From Neodontobutis hainanensis (taxonomy: Eukaryota; Chordata; Actinopteri; Gobiiformes; Odontobutidae), in assembly GCA_024349245.1 (NCBI GenBank), contig JALDNG010000022.1, positions 452,001 to 516,000 on the forward strand: a stretch of 64,000 nucleotides of DNA, given 5' to 3'. Numbering within the stretch: the first letter of the stretch is position 1; every line of letters begins with the position of its first letter. The notes under the pieces were generated by a model. The model did not search any database. It saw only the letters and a program-made list of their open reading frames with translations, and was not told the origin of the DNA. This document shows, one piece after another, positions 35,162 to 48,120 of the stretch. The position numbers were made by a program, and so were the translations under genes.

Positions 35162-36600
35162 ACTTTGTTTGTAATGGCTGCAGACATTTTGATTTGGTCA
35201 GTTTTTGTCCAATGTAATTTTTTTTATTTCCCGTCCTATGCTTGGCTTTGCTCTTTCAGATTGATGCTGTCCCCTCTGTAGCCTGTATAACCCTGTCCAG
35301 TAAATCCACTTGTGTCGCCATTCGGTTCTGCTGTAGCTAATCTGATTTATCTTTGTCCCTCTCAGTTCATCACATAGAATCCCAGTGAAATCACTGGGCA
35401 TGCCGCTTTGGTCCCAAGCAGTTCAGTGGTTTTCTTGTTCGTTATTAAAGTGTAATCAAACATTGCTTTAAGTGGAAAATAAATATCCAGATCTAATAAG
35501 CTTCTCAGCCGGATCATGTAAATGCAAATTTTCAAGCTGGTTTCCATCCGTCCCACCGAGGGGAGAACACACTGCAGCAATTGGCTCCTCCACTAGTGAT
35601 TGTAAATCAAGGAAAATAATGGCTGGATAATGACCAGTTTGTGGTCTCAAGCAGATTGAATGATAACAAAGCTTGCGTGTTGCACGCAGCTTTTCATTTA
35701 ACATCCTATCATGGGGAAAGCCGCGAACAGCTTGGTGTGCCTCATTAAAAAGCCTTGTCCATGCCTCGTAAACGTAGTGGTGCAAGGCTAGAAAATTGAC
35801 TAGACAAACTTCCTGATAGAGAAAGACAGGGTCTGTTCCCACCCACCGGGGCCTCCTGTGCCCATGCAGGGAGCCCCGAGATCTGAAAGGACCACTGAGC
35901 ACCCAGTCGACTGCTTCCAAAGCACAGGAGCGAGAGAGTGAATGAAAAGCCACTCAGACAAGCGCTAAATAATAGACATATAAATTGCAGCGTTTTCTTG
36001 TTTGGAGAGAGGCTGATTTAGCTGCTAATTGGTGACAGAAACTGTCAAATGGGTGGCAGATAGTGATTGTGGTGGCTTCTGTCAGGATTAGGTGGGAAGG
36101 AAGAAACAAGCTTTCTTGTGGTGAAGGCAAAGACAATATGACGGCAGTCCCCTCCCTTCTCTTGTCTGATATTTACCCAAAACACATTAAACAGATAAAG
36201 AAGAGAAAAAGCAACAATAAGCTTGGGATTATGGACCCTGTCTCTTGCCTTCGTCTTGTGCTCTCATGTGTTTTCTTTTTTTCTCTGCTCTGAGATGTCT
36301 GTGTGATTGATTAACGTGTTTGTTTGAAGACATTTTGAATGTTTGCTCGCACAGTAAAACCCACAATAGAGCGATGTTGGAATACATGGCGGCGGATGTA
36401 CACAAAGACAATGAAGCGTGTAGCAGGGAGACAGATAAAGACTGACTGACTGATCTCTCCAGGGCATCTTCCTCTAACCCTGCCTTGACTCTGCTGCCTT
36501 TCCTCTAGAGCATTAAAATGAACAGTAATTAGGCTTTGATACTCTGGCAAATGAACAGTAATTAGAGTAGGCCGCTCATTGAGTATTCACACCATTATTG
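35162..36600. promoter_or_regulatory. candidate conserved non-coding block
   Basis: From about 35390 the sequence is GC-moderate and non-repetitive. It includes GTAATTAGG near 36525 and an ACATGGCGGC YY1-like word near 36386. The longest minus-strand open frame in the desert outside the satellite (35468-35953) lies here but has no recognisable domain. Confidence 0.3.
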
Positions 36601-37899
36601 AACGTTGAGATTAGCTCGCCGCTGTCGTGCACAAACAGTGTGGCATGGCAACGGCCCTTTGCAGATGGCAATAGGGGGATGGTGTGTATGGAGACAGGTC
36701 GGCCAAGCCCGGCGGACCCTCAGAGGGGATTTTCTGGTTATTAGATCCTTGCTAGATCATGGGCCAATTATAAAGAAAACTGTCAGTCAAGGCAAAGTGC
36801 CTATGTGATTAGCGGAAAAGGACAAAATCAGGTGAGGAGTGTGAATCTTTCTCCAGGCAGCTTTGATTTGCTAATAAGAGGAAGAGGGAAAGGAGCGGGG
36901 CAGGGTCCCCAGCTGTAGTCCTGCTTTGCTCTCTTCATTTTCACTGTGACCTTCTTAGCGCTGCTGCTCTAATCTGCTGCAGAGGAGACATAAAGAATGG
37001 CTCTCCAGGGGCTTTTCTGGGTCCAGGCTCTGAATGAGGCACAAGGGGGTTAGCCACCAAAAAAAATTAGAACAGTAGCCCTTACTCCTAACCAGAGGGA
37101 CACAGTAATCAAACAGTTCCTTCCGCACGACAGGGGCCAAATGCTGCTTAATTAGCCTAATAGTTTTAAAGAGTTTTTCCTCCTGATAAAAAGGGAAAAA
37201 CAAGACTTGGAGCTGTGTCATAAAGAGAGAGGAGGAGTGAAAGGATAAGAGGAGGGAGGGGGAACGCTTGTCTCTGAGAGCATCCTGTGCAGACTCTTGC
37301 TGTGTCCGCTCTACTCCCTAATTCCTAAAAGCGCCACAGTGTATCCTAATTTAGTGGCTGGTGACCAGGGCTGACATTGAGGGGTGTGGTAGGCCTGGGC
37401 TCGTGGCTGGGGAGAAGTGAGCGCAGAGGGGAGACAGCCAGCGTAGTGGCAGTGCTATAATGAAGCGCGGCAGACAGCAGCCTGACAGCTCTGGCAGCTG
37501 ATGCATGGGGCCCATGCTAATTCTTCAGCAAGCCAGTGATGGATCCTGAAATCTTGACCACACATCCCATTAGCCCCTGTCTGTGACAGGAGAATAAAGA
37601 TATTAAAAAATCCAGGAGAAGTTGGGAGAGAGGGGGGACGTGGCGCACAGCGAGACGTGGACAGCCAGTCGAAGGACCTTACGCAAACCTCCAAGTCCTC
37701 TGCAATATTTTCAGCAGCAAAGTTATTGATGACTTAACCTCTGGGGTGCAGGTTATGGGTGATGGATACTGTGCATCTCCAACATGGAACAGCAGAGGAT
37801 AACAAGGTAGACAGTGAATCACCTGCCCACAGCTGATAAAAATAGAATATGACATGTGTTGTAGCATATACACTGCATTATTCCAGTGCAAATTGTAAA
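36601..37899. promoter_or_regulatory. candidate conserved non-coding block
   Basis: This is non-repetitive and GC-moderate with the 11-mer TTAATTAGCCT at 37148-37158. Purine-rich patches (ggaggagtgaaaggataag near 37230) occur. No coding exon is supported. Confidence 0.3.
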
Positions 37900-38850
37900 G
37901 AAATGAGTGAACTGGGCTTTCCTGTAAATAGATTAGTTCATTCAATGGCTTTTCTCTGGTCTCAGCTGTTCTGTGCTTCCCGCTGCCCTTGCTTTTGCAT
38001 CTCAGCACTCTGAATGGAGTGGCTGTTTATTAGACTGGCCCTGCCAACTCCTCTGCAACCTCCCTTCTTTTCACCGATAAAGAAGACCCAGGAAATAAAA
38101 AGCATGTGGAACTCCTCAGCTATCAAGCACTCAGCTGTGTTTACCATATATCTTTTATCTTCCTGTGCAGGATAAGGCTAATATTTTTGACAAGTTTTGC
38201 GTGAAATATAAATGACCCAGTCTGGATACAAATAGGAGAACGGGCAGCGAGGCGAGCCGAGTCGTAGCCAGGCCCCAGAATCCTTCCCTATTTCTCAGGG
38301 TTGACAAATAGCATCGTGGAAGTTCCAGGGGAAACTGAGAGGTTACTGTGACAGACAAGGAGCACAATTATCACACTATGATGAAAGAGCCATGGCCAGC
38401 ATGTGTCGCACCGTTAATTACCGTCCTTTTTCCACCAGCCTCTAATGTGAGGAAAAACACGCCATGACAAGTGTGTAAAAGAGCAAGCACTAAATTACTG
38501 TCAGGAAAAATAAACGGAGGATCGCACGGCCTGCACAGTGATTTACGGGGGCAATTAGTCACCGCCCCACGGAGATGCTGAGGACAGCAGTGCAGTGCGA
38601 GCGTGTCAGGGAGAGGGAGTGTGAGAGACACCGCCACGCTCCACCCACACTCCAAAAGAAATGGGAGAGCAAGTCGCAAATGTTTTCCTGGTTGGGTGAC
38701 CTTTGTCTTGCTGAGAGCCTTATGCAACTTTGCAGCGCTTTGAAAGAAGTTGTTCCAGACATAAATGATCAAGCAAGCTACCGTGAACATCCTACTTCAA
38801 ATCAGTGCCATGTTGTCATACCTATATGTATCATACGAGAATGAATAAAG
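37900..38850. promoter_or_regulatory. candidate conserved non-coding block
   Basis: This has gene-desert element texture (gttaattaccg near 38412, ggcaattagtcacc near 38550). Open frames of up to 139 codons on both strands have no domain. Confidence 0.3.
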
Positions 38851-40559
38851 CGACATCAACGGACGATATGGAGCACATTTAGGTCACCTTTACTTGTTCT
38901 ACGCAGAGATACGTTGATTACGACACGGGCTCAAGACAAGCTAAAGCATTGTCTGTCAGTACACTCTCACTGGAACGCAGCCTTTTATTGCAAGTCGAGG
39001 ATGACAGTATACTTGAAACACTAAACGTCTGAAAATGAGCCGTTCCCCACTCTGCCATCAAACATCAATGGGCTTCTAATTGTTTCTAAACGTGACACAA
39101 GTTAAGATACTTCACTTTAAAAAGCCCAGTCGTCACATCTCAAAAGTGACGCTTGATTCCCTGTCTCGTCTTCTCAAAAGCTTTCCAAGACGAGAGGGGG
39201 GGGTCGCGTTCGTCACATGTCCCTCATATTTCATGGTCGGAAACGAGGCTTTCATCACGCATTAAAATACCCGCTGTACTTTTAAAGCAACTGAAGCCAT
39301 TGGGAATAAGCCAAGCAGGTGGAGAGCCCATTGATTTGTAATGGCTGATGACAGATAGTGTCACATCATCTTTGTTAATTTCACTCATTCCGAACCATTG
39401 AACAAACACGCCTGTCTTTTAATACTTGAAGATATTTCTTCGCTTGAAAATATTGAAATCTGAAGTACGCCTTGTTAAGAAATTGTCATATTGTGTGATA
39501 TTTTACAGACATCTGATGAAAAGGGCTGGTTGTCTTAATATGTCCATCACAGCTGACTAAAGACCATTATAGTCAGGCACTTAAAAGATATGAGCTGTTG
39601 ACTTTCTTTTGCTTCTGCAGCCTTTTCCGCACTTAACTGTGCCAACATGACGTGAAGAATATTGACATTTTAATCTGCCTTGTCATGCTCGTATGCATAT
39701 CCAGACTGAGCATTTCCAGTGCTACTGAAGAACAATAAAACCACAGCCAGGAAGCTTAAGGATAAAGGAGGAGGATTGGGAAAGGGGGGGTCTACACTAC
39801 ATTCTCCCGGCCATATATATCCAGTAGGGGCTAGTGAGTGGGCTCGCTAGGTTTGAGCCACGTTTCCAGGTCAGTGGCCTTGAGCATGCTTGGTTACAGC
39901 TGCCTTGCCCGTTCTTATTGGCAAAGGTGCCATAAGACGAGGTTGCAAGGGGCCAGAGAAGCTAACCGGGAGTGGACCATATGCATGTCCAGCGGAGCAG
40001 CTCCCCCAGGCACTCTTTCTCTACGCAAACACTTCACTTCTCTGCATTAGCTCTGCCGGACTTTAAGTGCCAGGACGTCGGACTTCCTCAAGCTGTCAGC
40101 ATGGCTTTTCCAACCGAAATATGAGCGTTTTGAGCAAGAGGAATTGTTAGGTATAGATAGTGTTACAATAATAATTATATGTAGTCCAATCAATCCATGT
40201 CAGTGAATAGTAGCAGTCAAAAGCAGATGTTCCTAAGATTATTGTTTTATATATTTTACAGTATAAACCCTAATATTAATATACACCCAATAATGTTTCC
40301 ATCCATGTAACTAATGCAAACCAGCTGTTTTATGAAGATACAAAGAGAGCATGTTGTGTTTAGGCCCTATCTGCGCAGATCTAAAATCTACTTCACAAAA
40401 CCCACACGGGGGATTTATGTATGTGTTAATGTAATTTTATCAATGCTAAGTTGGTAATCATCAAATTAATTCTGCCACCCCAACTACAGTTGTTTTGTTT
40501 TTTTCCTTGTTTAGAGAAAAGAGAAGCTATTTAAAATGTATTGGGGCTTCTGTTCATAA
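38851..40559. other. mixed non-coding stretch
   Basis: Conserved-looking parts at 39060-39760 and a GC-moderate part at 39770-40130 are followed by AT-rich sequence. The part at 39770-40130 contains an isolated TATATAT near 39813 that I do not trust as a promoter. Confidence 0.3.
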
Positions 40560-41140
40560 AAAAGATGCAAGTATGAAAACACACTCTTCCACTCTCTCCG
40601 TCTCTATTGCTCCTGGTGCTGTTCTGTGAAAACAGGCTTTGAAATTAGACTAACTGGCTATGAAATAACAGACAGCCCAGGAGAAGAGGAGGTAAAAAAA
40701 TAGGGCCTATGAATCAATATGGGCAATGGGGGAAGGCCAAATGTAATAAATAATACAATAACAAGACTAACTAATGAGCTGTAGCGACGGTGCGGCTCAC
40801 AGAACAGTCCCTTTGTATGAATCCTTGCTAATAATCTTGGGGAGAAGTGGATGATGAAGTGTTGCCATAAGGCAACACCTGTGCAATTAAAGCAGCGGAT
40901 TCTTTTGCACGTAACATTAATTTCAGCCCTTTTTAAAGGCCTGATGAGCACACTAATAATCTAGTCTACTTGACTCCATGTCTAGCTGAAACAGAGCATC
41001 TAATTAGGTAAAGGTAATTAATTAGAGATAAACGGAGCTAATCAGGGCCCGTTAGCAGTCCCACTTTCTTGGCATTAAGACATGGAGCCTCATGTTCTCT
41101 CATTGGCCGCCCTGTCATCTGCTCAGTGAACATGAAAAAG
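40560..41140. promoter_or_regulatory. candidate conserved element with clustered TAATTA sites
   Basis: Within 45 bases lie TAATTAG (41001-41007), TAATTAATTAG (41015-41025) and GCTAATC (41037-41043). This is a dense homeodomain-type cluster set in GC-moderate sequence. Confidence 0.4.
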
Positions 41141-42009
41141 ATATGGTTTTAATAGAGACTGTGATCTGACAAAGAACTAAGCCTGATCCCAGAAGAACAA
41201 AACACCAGGCTATTGTTAGTTAAACAGGAGGCTCTTACCAATGAATGACTGTCAGTAGAATAACACAGTCCCTCAAGAGGGATCAGGTCAAAACAGATCA
41301 AGCTGATTATCTTTACAGTGCTCTTAATGTAGTGGTGTAGTAGCCTGCCTGTTAACAACTTTTCTTAGTACAGAGCCTATTCAGTCACATGTTCTGTGGT
41401 TTAAAATCAAGTCAGTAGCTTACCATATATTATTGTGTATGTGTATAAATTCTTAGGGTAACTGACTCTTTACGTACTTGAGACTCTGATACTAGGGACT
41501 CTCTTTCTTACTTACCCTAATTGTAAAACCGAAACTATCAAATGATATGCTATTCTGTATAATGTACATTGATCAGTACTAATGCTTTTTGTTCATTCAC
41601 TACACTGCTTTAGTTATTTATGATCTACTGACTCCATTTGCACTGGTCAGATGGGTACTATTACACTATACTGCATAATGTACACTGCTGTGAATGGTTC
41701 TATTGACGTAAGAAATACAGCAAGATAAAATAATCTCGATTATTTAAGTACTGTATATTTTATTATCCAATTATTATTATCCAAATTTTGAACATTTGCT
41801 GGCCTTGCCTAGTTTTACCTCTCATCCACTCAATCATGTGCAGTTTATCAGATTCCAGGTGTTGCAAGTATGAACTCTGATGGTTTCATCAACCACAAAA
41901 TACCCTTTTTAATAAAACTTTAAAAAGTTTAACTATCTTCCAATTTTGAACAAAAGTGATCCAGAGTTGTCACCTTGACCAATTAAACGGATCAAGTTTT
42001 TAATAACTG
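41141..42009. other. AT-rich non-coding stretch
   Basis: A 9-base inverted repeat (TTAGGGTAA 41453-41461, TTACCCTAA 41512-41520) is the only structure noticed, and it is probably chance. Confidence 0.4.
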
Positions 42010-43369
42010 CGCGGAATTAAAGGTAAGATTTCAACGTCAAACTTACAAAAACCGAAAGCAGCAGCCTGTTACCAAACCTCATGACAGGAGATGCCTAAGG
42101 ATTTTCTGTTCGTTCTCCAAAGGGAACATTAAGCCCCAGACGGCAAACATCCAACTTGCTCCCATTTTTCGTTCTAATTATAATACGAAAGGTGCCAGGT
42201 TCGACCTGAAATGTATGCAGAAGGATGGAACAGTTGCCTCGACGTGTCACACTGTAACACAATCCTAGTGCATGCATCCGCTCTTGTACCTATCATGTCC
42301 AATATCTCCTCAATACATATTCAAGTCAGCGCCTATGCTTGAAAATGGAAGTTTAATGGTTATTGTAATGATTGTTGACTCGACGGATCAGAAACAGCAG
42401 AAGCACAGAAACGCGGCAGATCCGGCAGAGAAGCGGGCCTTGTTTAGATGCGTCGTTGGCTTTTACGACTTGGAATGATTTGGGGGAAACATGATTATTT
42501 TTTCCCCTTCTGCTCTTCCCCCGGTACACAGGGGAGTCGTCTGCTACAAGAAGCCAGGGCACTCCCCCGACACGCATCATTAGAAGGTTTTTTACAAGCG
42601 ACAAGCAGGCTATTTGGCTGTCATTGGGATTGTTTGAAGAGAATATGTTTCTGTGGCGTACTCCAGGGAGAAAAAAAAATAGAAGAGAAAAGTAGATCAC
42701 CCCTGAGCACTTGACACTGCTGTTATGCATTTGTCAATATTAAGGCTAAGAGGTTGGACCAGTGTGTGTAAATTGGTGGTTTGTGGTCGCTGCTTGTTTC
42801 TGAACGTGGGGTGACCTCTGACCTCATATGTCACTCAAAACCTTGTTTTTGCTAATTGCTACCTTTTGCCTATGCTCTGCAAGTAAATAGGCTTAGTGTG
42901 TTAACCAAAACTGACCTCAATTAGCCTTTTTGCGTCTTTATAGCGCACTAGGGTAGTTGTTAAAAGAAGATTACAGCATAGATGCTCAGTCATATTTTTG
43001 GGAGAATTTGTTAAATTAGCCAGTGATAATTAAATTTTCTCCAAGTGGGTCAAAATTAAAGTTACACATAGCCTATATACAATTCAGATGACTTGAGAGA
43101 AAGGTAAACATGCAACATAAATATGACGGTATCGTTTAGTGTAGTGACGACTGTACATTGTGTATAGTCTATTTCGCCATCAATAATGTTGGATAATTAT
43201 TAAGTCAATTTGGTTTCTGAAATATAAAATAATTTGTCTGATGTTGCTACCCAGAATTTTGAAAGTGTAACCTGTATGGATGTATTGTTTTTAATGGTCC
43301 TCCAACAAGTCTGAACGCCATAAAAAGAATTGTGTAAAATAAACTAAAGGAGACAGCAGTAAAATGTGA
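42010..43369. other. mixed non-coding stretch
   Basis: A GC-moderate part at 42050-42700 is followed by AT-rich sequence. AATTAGCCT occurs at 42919-42927. Open frames near 42350-42730 on both strands lack domains. Confidence 0.35.
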
Positions 43370-44060
43370 AGTGGCACAATGTGCGGACATGATGGACTGT
43401 CACATTGTGAGCGCGGCCCATAATGCAACCATCACTGGTCCAAAGTGCAGGGTGTGCGCAGCGTTTACAATTGAAATGAGGCAGAGTGCAGGCATAGGGA
43501 TCCTCATTATATCATTTCCCCAAGGGCTGAGGGCAGCGCTTTAGTCGGAACGCAGGGAGACAAGTGCGTCCTCGCTGTTCCACAAAGACAAGAGACGAGT
43601 AACAGTTTGGTTTCAGCACCAATCTCCAAATGGCTTTTCAACAGCAAACAGAGAACTACGCAGTGGGGGAAACGGTGTCTGCGCTTCTGCTTCATTTGTC
43701 TGCTGTTCACCATGGGCGAAACAGGCAAACATGGCACCCGGGTCACATCTAATTCCCCATTGGAGATGAGATGGCGAGAGGATGGCAGCAGTGCGAAGCA
43801 GCATTGCAGCACACTCTGCCGTGTCCAAAAGTATCTGCATCAGTGGTGCTGATCGTGAGGCCCCCGCTGGCGCTGTTTAGATAGTTTGACTACATCAAGC
43901 TCGCTTCCAGACGGCTCTTACTGGTGCGATTAGAAGAGGCTGAAGATGAAAGGTGTTCGGTGTATTTTTAAAATTGTTGATTTTCCGTGTAATGATAGCT
44001 CGTGCAATTAAGCACTGGCTCCAGGCTCTGCATGTCCTTGTGAGAAAAAAATCTCAATTA
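43370..44060. promoter_or_regulatory. candidate conserved non-coding block
   Basis: This is GC-moderate and non-repetitive, including gagcgcggcccataatgc. TTTCAGCACC near 43611 resembles half of an RE1 site, but the second half is absent. Confidence 0.3.
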
Positions 44061-44639
44061 TTTGTGTGAGGGTGTAATGGAGACTGAATGTGTGTGTGTG
44101 AGTGTGTGTGCTTGCGATCAGGCAAATGTCTAACATAGATTTTTTACATTAACATTGGGATTTTAATTAAGTGGAATACTCTACATGCAAATACATGCTT
44201 GATATACATGACATGTGCTGACCTGTAGTCAATATTTTTTATTTAATTAGTCTTTTAGCTTGCATCTATTAATTTTAACAAGCTGGTAATGAAATTGGAA
44301 GAAGCTTTTTAGAAGAAAAAAGCCCAAAAGCATGATAAAAACATTCCAGTTAAGTTAAAGTGTAAAAGTGCTGCAGTACCAGTGTCTTATTTACTGAAAT
44401 TAGTTTGCCTGACAGCAAACGTTTCCTCTTGGATTGAAGCATAAGTTTGCATTGTTTCCACATATTCTTACTGTATGATGACAAGACATTTAGTGAGGGC
44501 TGTGTGTAAATAGGTGGCCACGCTCCACATGTTCCCAATGGCCCAGTGATGGGGTGTGTGTTTGTGAATGGGGGGGTTGTCAAAGGGGCTAAATTTGCCA
44601 TGAGAGTAATTGTGTTGTTCCCTGACATTCACTTGTGCT
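44061..44639. other. AT-rich spacer with a short TG repeat
   Basis: A TG-rich tract lies at about 44090-44110. Nothing else is seen. Confidence 0.4.
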
Positions 44640-45760
44640 AAATGTAATCACTTTAAATAATGTCAGTGACATGTTGTAAAGTACTTGGTGGAAGAATAGG
44701 CTTTATGTAGGGCAGACATCTTAGTGTGTGATCCTGACTGTCTGTGCGTTATCTTCTCTTTCATTAGAGATGAACAGCCTGGGGTAGGATTGGAGCGGGG
44801 GGCGTGCGTGGATGCATGGGGTGGGCAGTGGGTGCGGGAGGGGGTGGCTTCACTGGAAATGGTAAATTGTCTTATAAAGAGGGCTCCAGTATAGCCCTAG
44901 AAGACAAAAGTGACTGATGATTAGCTTAATATTTGTTGCACAATCCAACTCTGGCTGAACATTGTGAACATTTATTGCTAGTGCCAGCCTCTTTCAGCGA
45001 GCATTTCATCACACCCGACTCTGGCCTTGAGAAATCTCTTGTAATTTTACAAACAGTCTGCGCGTTAGAGAAGGAAAAGGGGGGGAAAAGTAGAGCACAT
45101 GTTATCGGCGTCTGCCTGATGTGCCTTCCATACCTTGAGGCACGGCGCTGGAAATTTCAGCGTGAACTTTCGATACTTAAATGTTAAAATGCGACTGAAT
45201 TGGGATGATAATAGGCGCCCTAATAGAAGCTGATCCTTTGCTATGGCTCCGAGACTTATAGCACACAACTGTAACGCAATGTGAGTCGACAGTTCGGGGA
45301 AAGATAGTGAGCGATAACACTGCACATAACCCTCCTTGCTGGCTGAGAGCGAAACATGTCTTATAGTGCCCTGCTATGTATCGGGGTCGGTCGGAGGTAG
45401 CCGCACATCGGAGACGGTAAATGGACTTGGCAGAGTGAGGATCCAGGCGAAGGGGGGGGCTTGATGGTGTAAGATTGGAGATGACCCCCAAAGCCCTCCA
45501 AGATCCACAAACGGACTGAGGGACGGGACAGGCCTGGAGTCAGAGACCTGCTCAAGGTTGACAAGAGCTGGGGTCAACCTTCAGCGAGCCTCACAGTAAA
45601 CAAGCTGCTGGAGGAGGCGAAAGGGCTCCAATCACAACTGCTTCCAACTGTAATTCTGAGCTTATTGCCAGCCTGAATTGGACTGGAGCTGCCTTGAAGG
45701 AAAGTCTTTTGGAGCTTCACATTGCCAGGGTTTAATTCAGCAACAACAAATGTCATGAAA
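44640..45760. promoter_or_regulatory. candidate conserved non-coding block
   Basis: This is GC-moderate and non-repetitive, including gatgattagcttaatatttg and a G-rich patch near 44795-44845. Several minus-strand open frames at 45065-45577 show no domain. Confidence 0.25.
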
Positions 45761-47039
45761 TGTGGAAGGTGGTCTCCACTTGTAGCCGTAGTGCTCCATT
45801 ACAGGGCACTGGAACAGTAGCAGCATCTGACCAGGCTGAGAACTTGTTTGGAAGGCTGACAGTAGGTTGACATATACCATGCAACAAAGTCAATAAGAAT
45901 ATGGAGAAAATATACAGTAATTAGGAAAACTTGAAGCTGTAAATAGACTTTGGCACTACTCCTTCTTCTGTTTGATAGAACCACTTGGACTCCTTGTCTA
46001 GTCACCTGACAGGAACACCTTAAAATTACAGCCAACACCAAAACTATACCAGTTAATGGTCACAATATTTGACATTATCCGGTCGTTTAAAAAGTTTGCA
46101 CTTTCTTGTTAGTATAGCACATTAAAATATAAAACTATCATAAGCAGTTACCGTATAGTGACCATGAGAGTGACAAAGCAAGTATTTTATAATGTTTTAA
46201 CATGCAACAGCGATGCTTAGATGGTCGGCACAAAATATCGCTAATTTGTTATCGCATTATTATTGGTACCGGAAAATGAGAATGTGCGATTGACATTTAC
46301 ATTTTGCTTTTAAGTCATAGTCCAAACAGAGCATTAAAGCAAACTGCGGTGCAAATCACTAAGTCCTGGTTTAGACCTGGTTTGTTCGTACATTTAGTCC
46401 TAGTTTTGACCTGTTGAGGCCTGGTTTAGTTCAGGTTCACTCTTAGTAGAAGTTATTTTCTATATCATATTTAATAATGAAACAATTTTTACTTAATCTA
46501 AAAGCATTCAGATATTACAGACTATATTTAAAATAGCCATCGCATGTTTTTCTAATATCTTGCAGTCGTACTTTAGAGTCACTTTACATCTTAGGCATAT
46601 TTTGGAATTTGTTTTTATAGTTAACTTAACATTTGATATGCTGATTTTTAAACATTTATTTTGATTTATGTATACACAAAACACCAAGGCATGTTGCTTA
46701 TAATAGAGAACCTTTTCACTTTAACTGGCAAAAAGGTTAGGTTCCCAGACTATTGATAAATGGCTGGAGCTGGCCAGCTGGAATAATGTTACAGTAATCA
46801 AGACTTTACTTAAAAAAGAAAACACTCCCTATCAGTTTAAGCTGCCACCTGCTCTTGGTTCTGCACCCTTGGGTCACACAGCTCTGGGAAGCCATCGCAA
46901 TTACTCACTAACACAGTACGTTCTTACAAACAGTCGTTAAACTTAACAGTGGGCATGTTTTCTCCCACTTAAATCATGTCACCATTTACAGTTGTATTTT
47001 TAAAGTAAGACGATCACACTTTTTATGGAGGAGTTTTTG
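45761..47039. other. AT-rich stretch with a fragment of minisatellite-like sequence
   Basis: At 46363-46438, words such as agtcctggtttagacc and tttagtcctag resemble the reverse complement of the 34-bp minisatellite unit at 30.2-30.75 kb. The part at 46200-46300 may be hAT-like debris. The rest is AT-rich. Confidence 0.35.
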
Positions 47040-48120
47040 CATCTAAAGCCAGCCTTTAACTGTTTTTGTGTAAGTGTAGAAGACAAAAGATACAACATAC
47101 AGCATTGTGAGTGTGTTGACATATTTAGCGCCGGAAAATTTCCATAAACCTGCGACAGAACGGGTGATAAATTGAAAGGGCGACATGATGGCTGGCTCAA
47201 TTATTGCAGAGATGAATGTGGCTGTCGAGTGACTATGGGAGAATGGCTTAAAAAATAAACTAGCGCTCATCTGTGTTCATCATCTCATCAGCTCACAGGG
47301 GTCCTATGGCGATCGTGTCCTGAGCAGGCAGACGGTTTGTCAGGAGTTGTAATTAGTAATGGGGCTCTCTGGGGGAACAATCTATAGAACTTTATGGACA
47401 CGCCAATATAACCTTTGTCATAAAAGCGGTTGTTTCCTGATGGTGAATGGTACAATAGTGTGGGTTTTATCGGTCCTCCTCTGACAGAGACTGCAGCCGC
47501 CAGCAGTGGCACACATGCGCGCATTATTATTATTATCATTTCTGATGCATTTAATATCCGCGGTTTAAGCTTTGAAGAGAATCTTTGGGGAATATTGAAT
47601 CTAACCATTCTCTTTTGCCCCGGATTCCTCTCTCAGACAAAACTTTGTTAATTAGCCTCGTAACTATAGGCAGAGTTTTTCCTGTTCTGATTTTTTTTCC
47701 CTGATAGTATTAAAGATGCTGCTGACTCTTCCCACCCGGCCTCTTCCTCCTCCTCCTCTGTTGTCTTGTTATCCGAATACGCCATTGGCACTTCTCAGAT
47801 GCAAATTTAGGCCGAGCATTTTTCAGCATCCTCCATTACAATTAAGGGTTGTGGCCCACGGTCGGCCCTTAAAGCCAGTCGAAGTCCCGAATACTTCTCG
47901 ATGTCTCCTTAAGGCCCTCTTAGCCCTGTCCACAGCAGCGTCGTCTTGTTAAGACTTTAGCTCTGCACCCTTGTTCTGCAGTAGTTCAAAGTCACCACAA
48001 ATCCAGCTGTCAGACCAAAGTTTGGCATGGGACCTTTTAGAATGTGTTCTTGAAATCAATAGGCTTTCCAGAGCCCAGCTCCTTCCTTCTGCCTCACTCT
48101 CAGTCACATGCCACAGATTT
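47040..48120. promoter_or_regulatory. candidate conserved non-coding block
   Basis: This carries TTAATTAGCCT at 47648-47658 in conserved-looking, non-repetitive sequence (aattaagggttgtggcccac near 47840). No exon is supported. Confidence 0.35.

Noticed and set aside
39805..39860. TATATAT near 39813 as a promoter
   Set aside because: No supporting initiator, downstream exon or companion motifs are seen, and TATA-like words are frequent in this AT-rich DNA.
41453..41520. Inverted repeat TTAGGGTAA / TTACCCTAA around 50 bases
   Set aside because: The arms are only nine bases long and AT-biased, which is easily chance. The match to telomere-like TTAGGG is single-copy.
43608..43640. RE1/NRSF site starting TTTCAGCACC
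   Set aside because: Only the left half matches; the right half of the RE1 consensus is missing.
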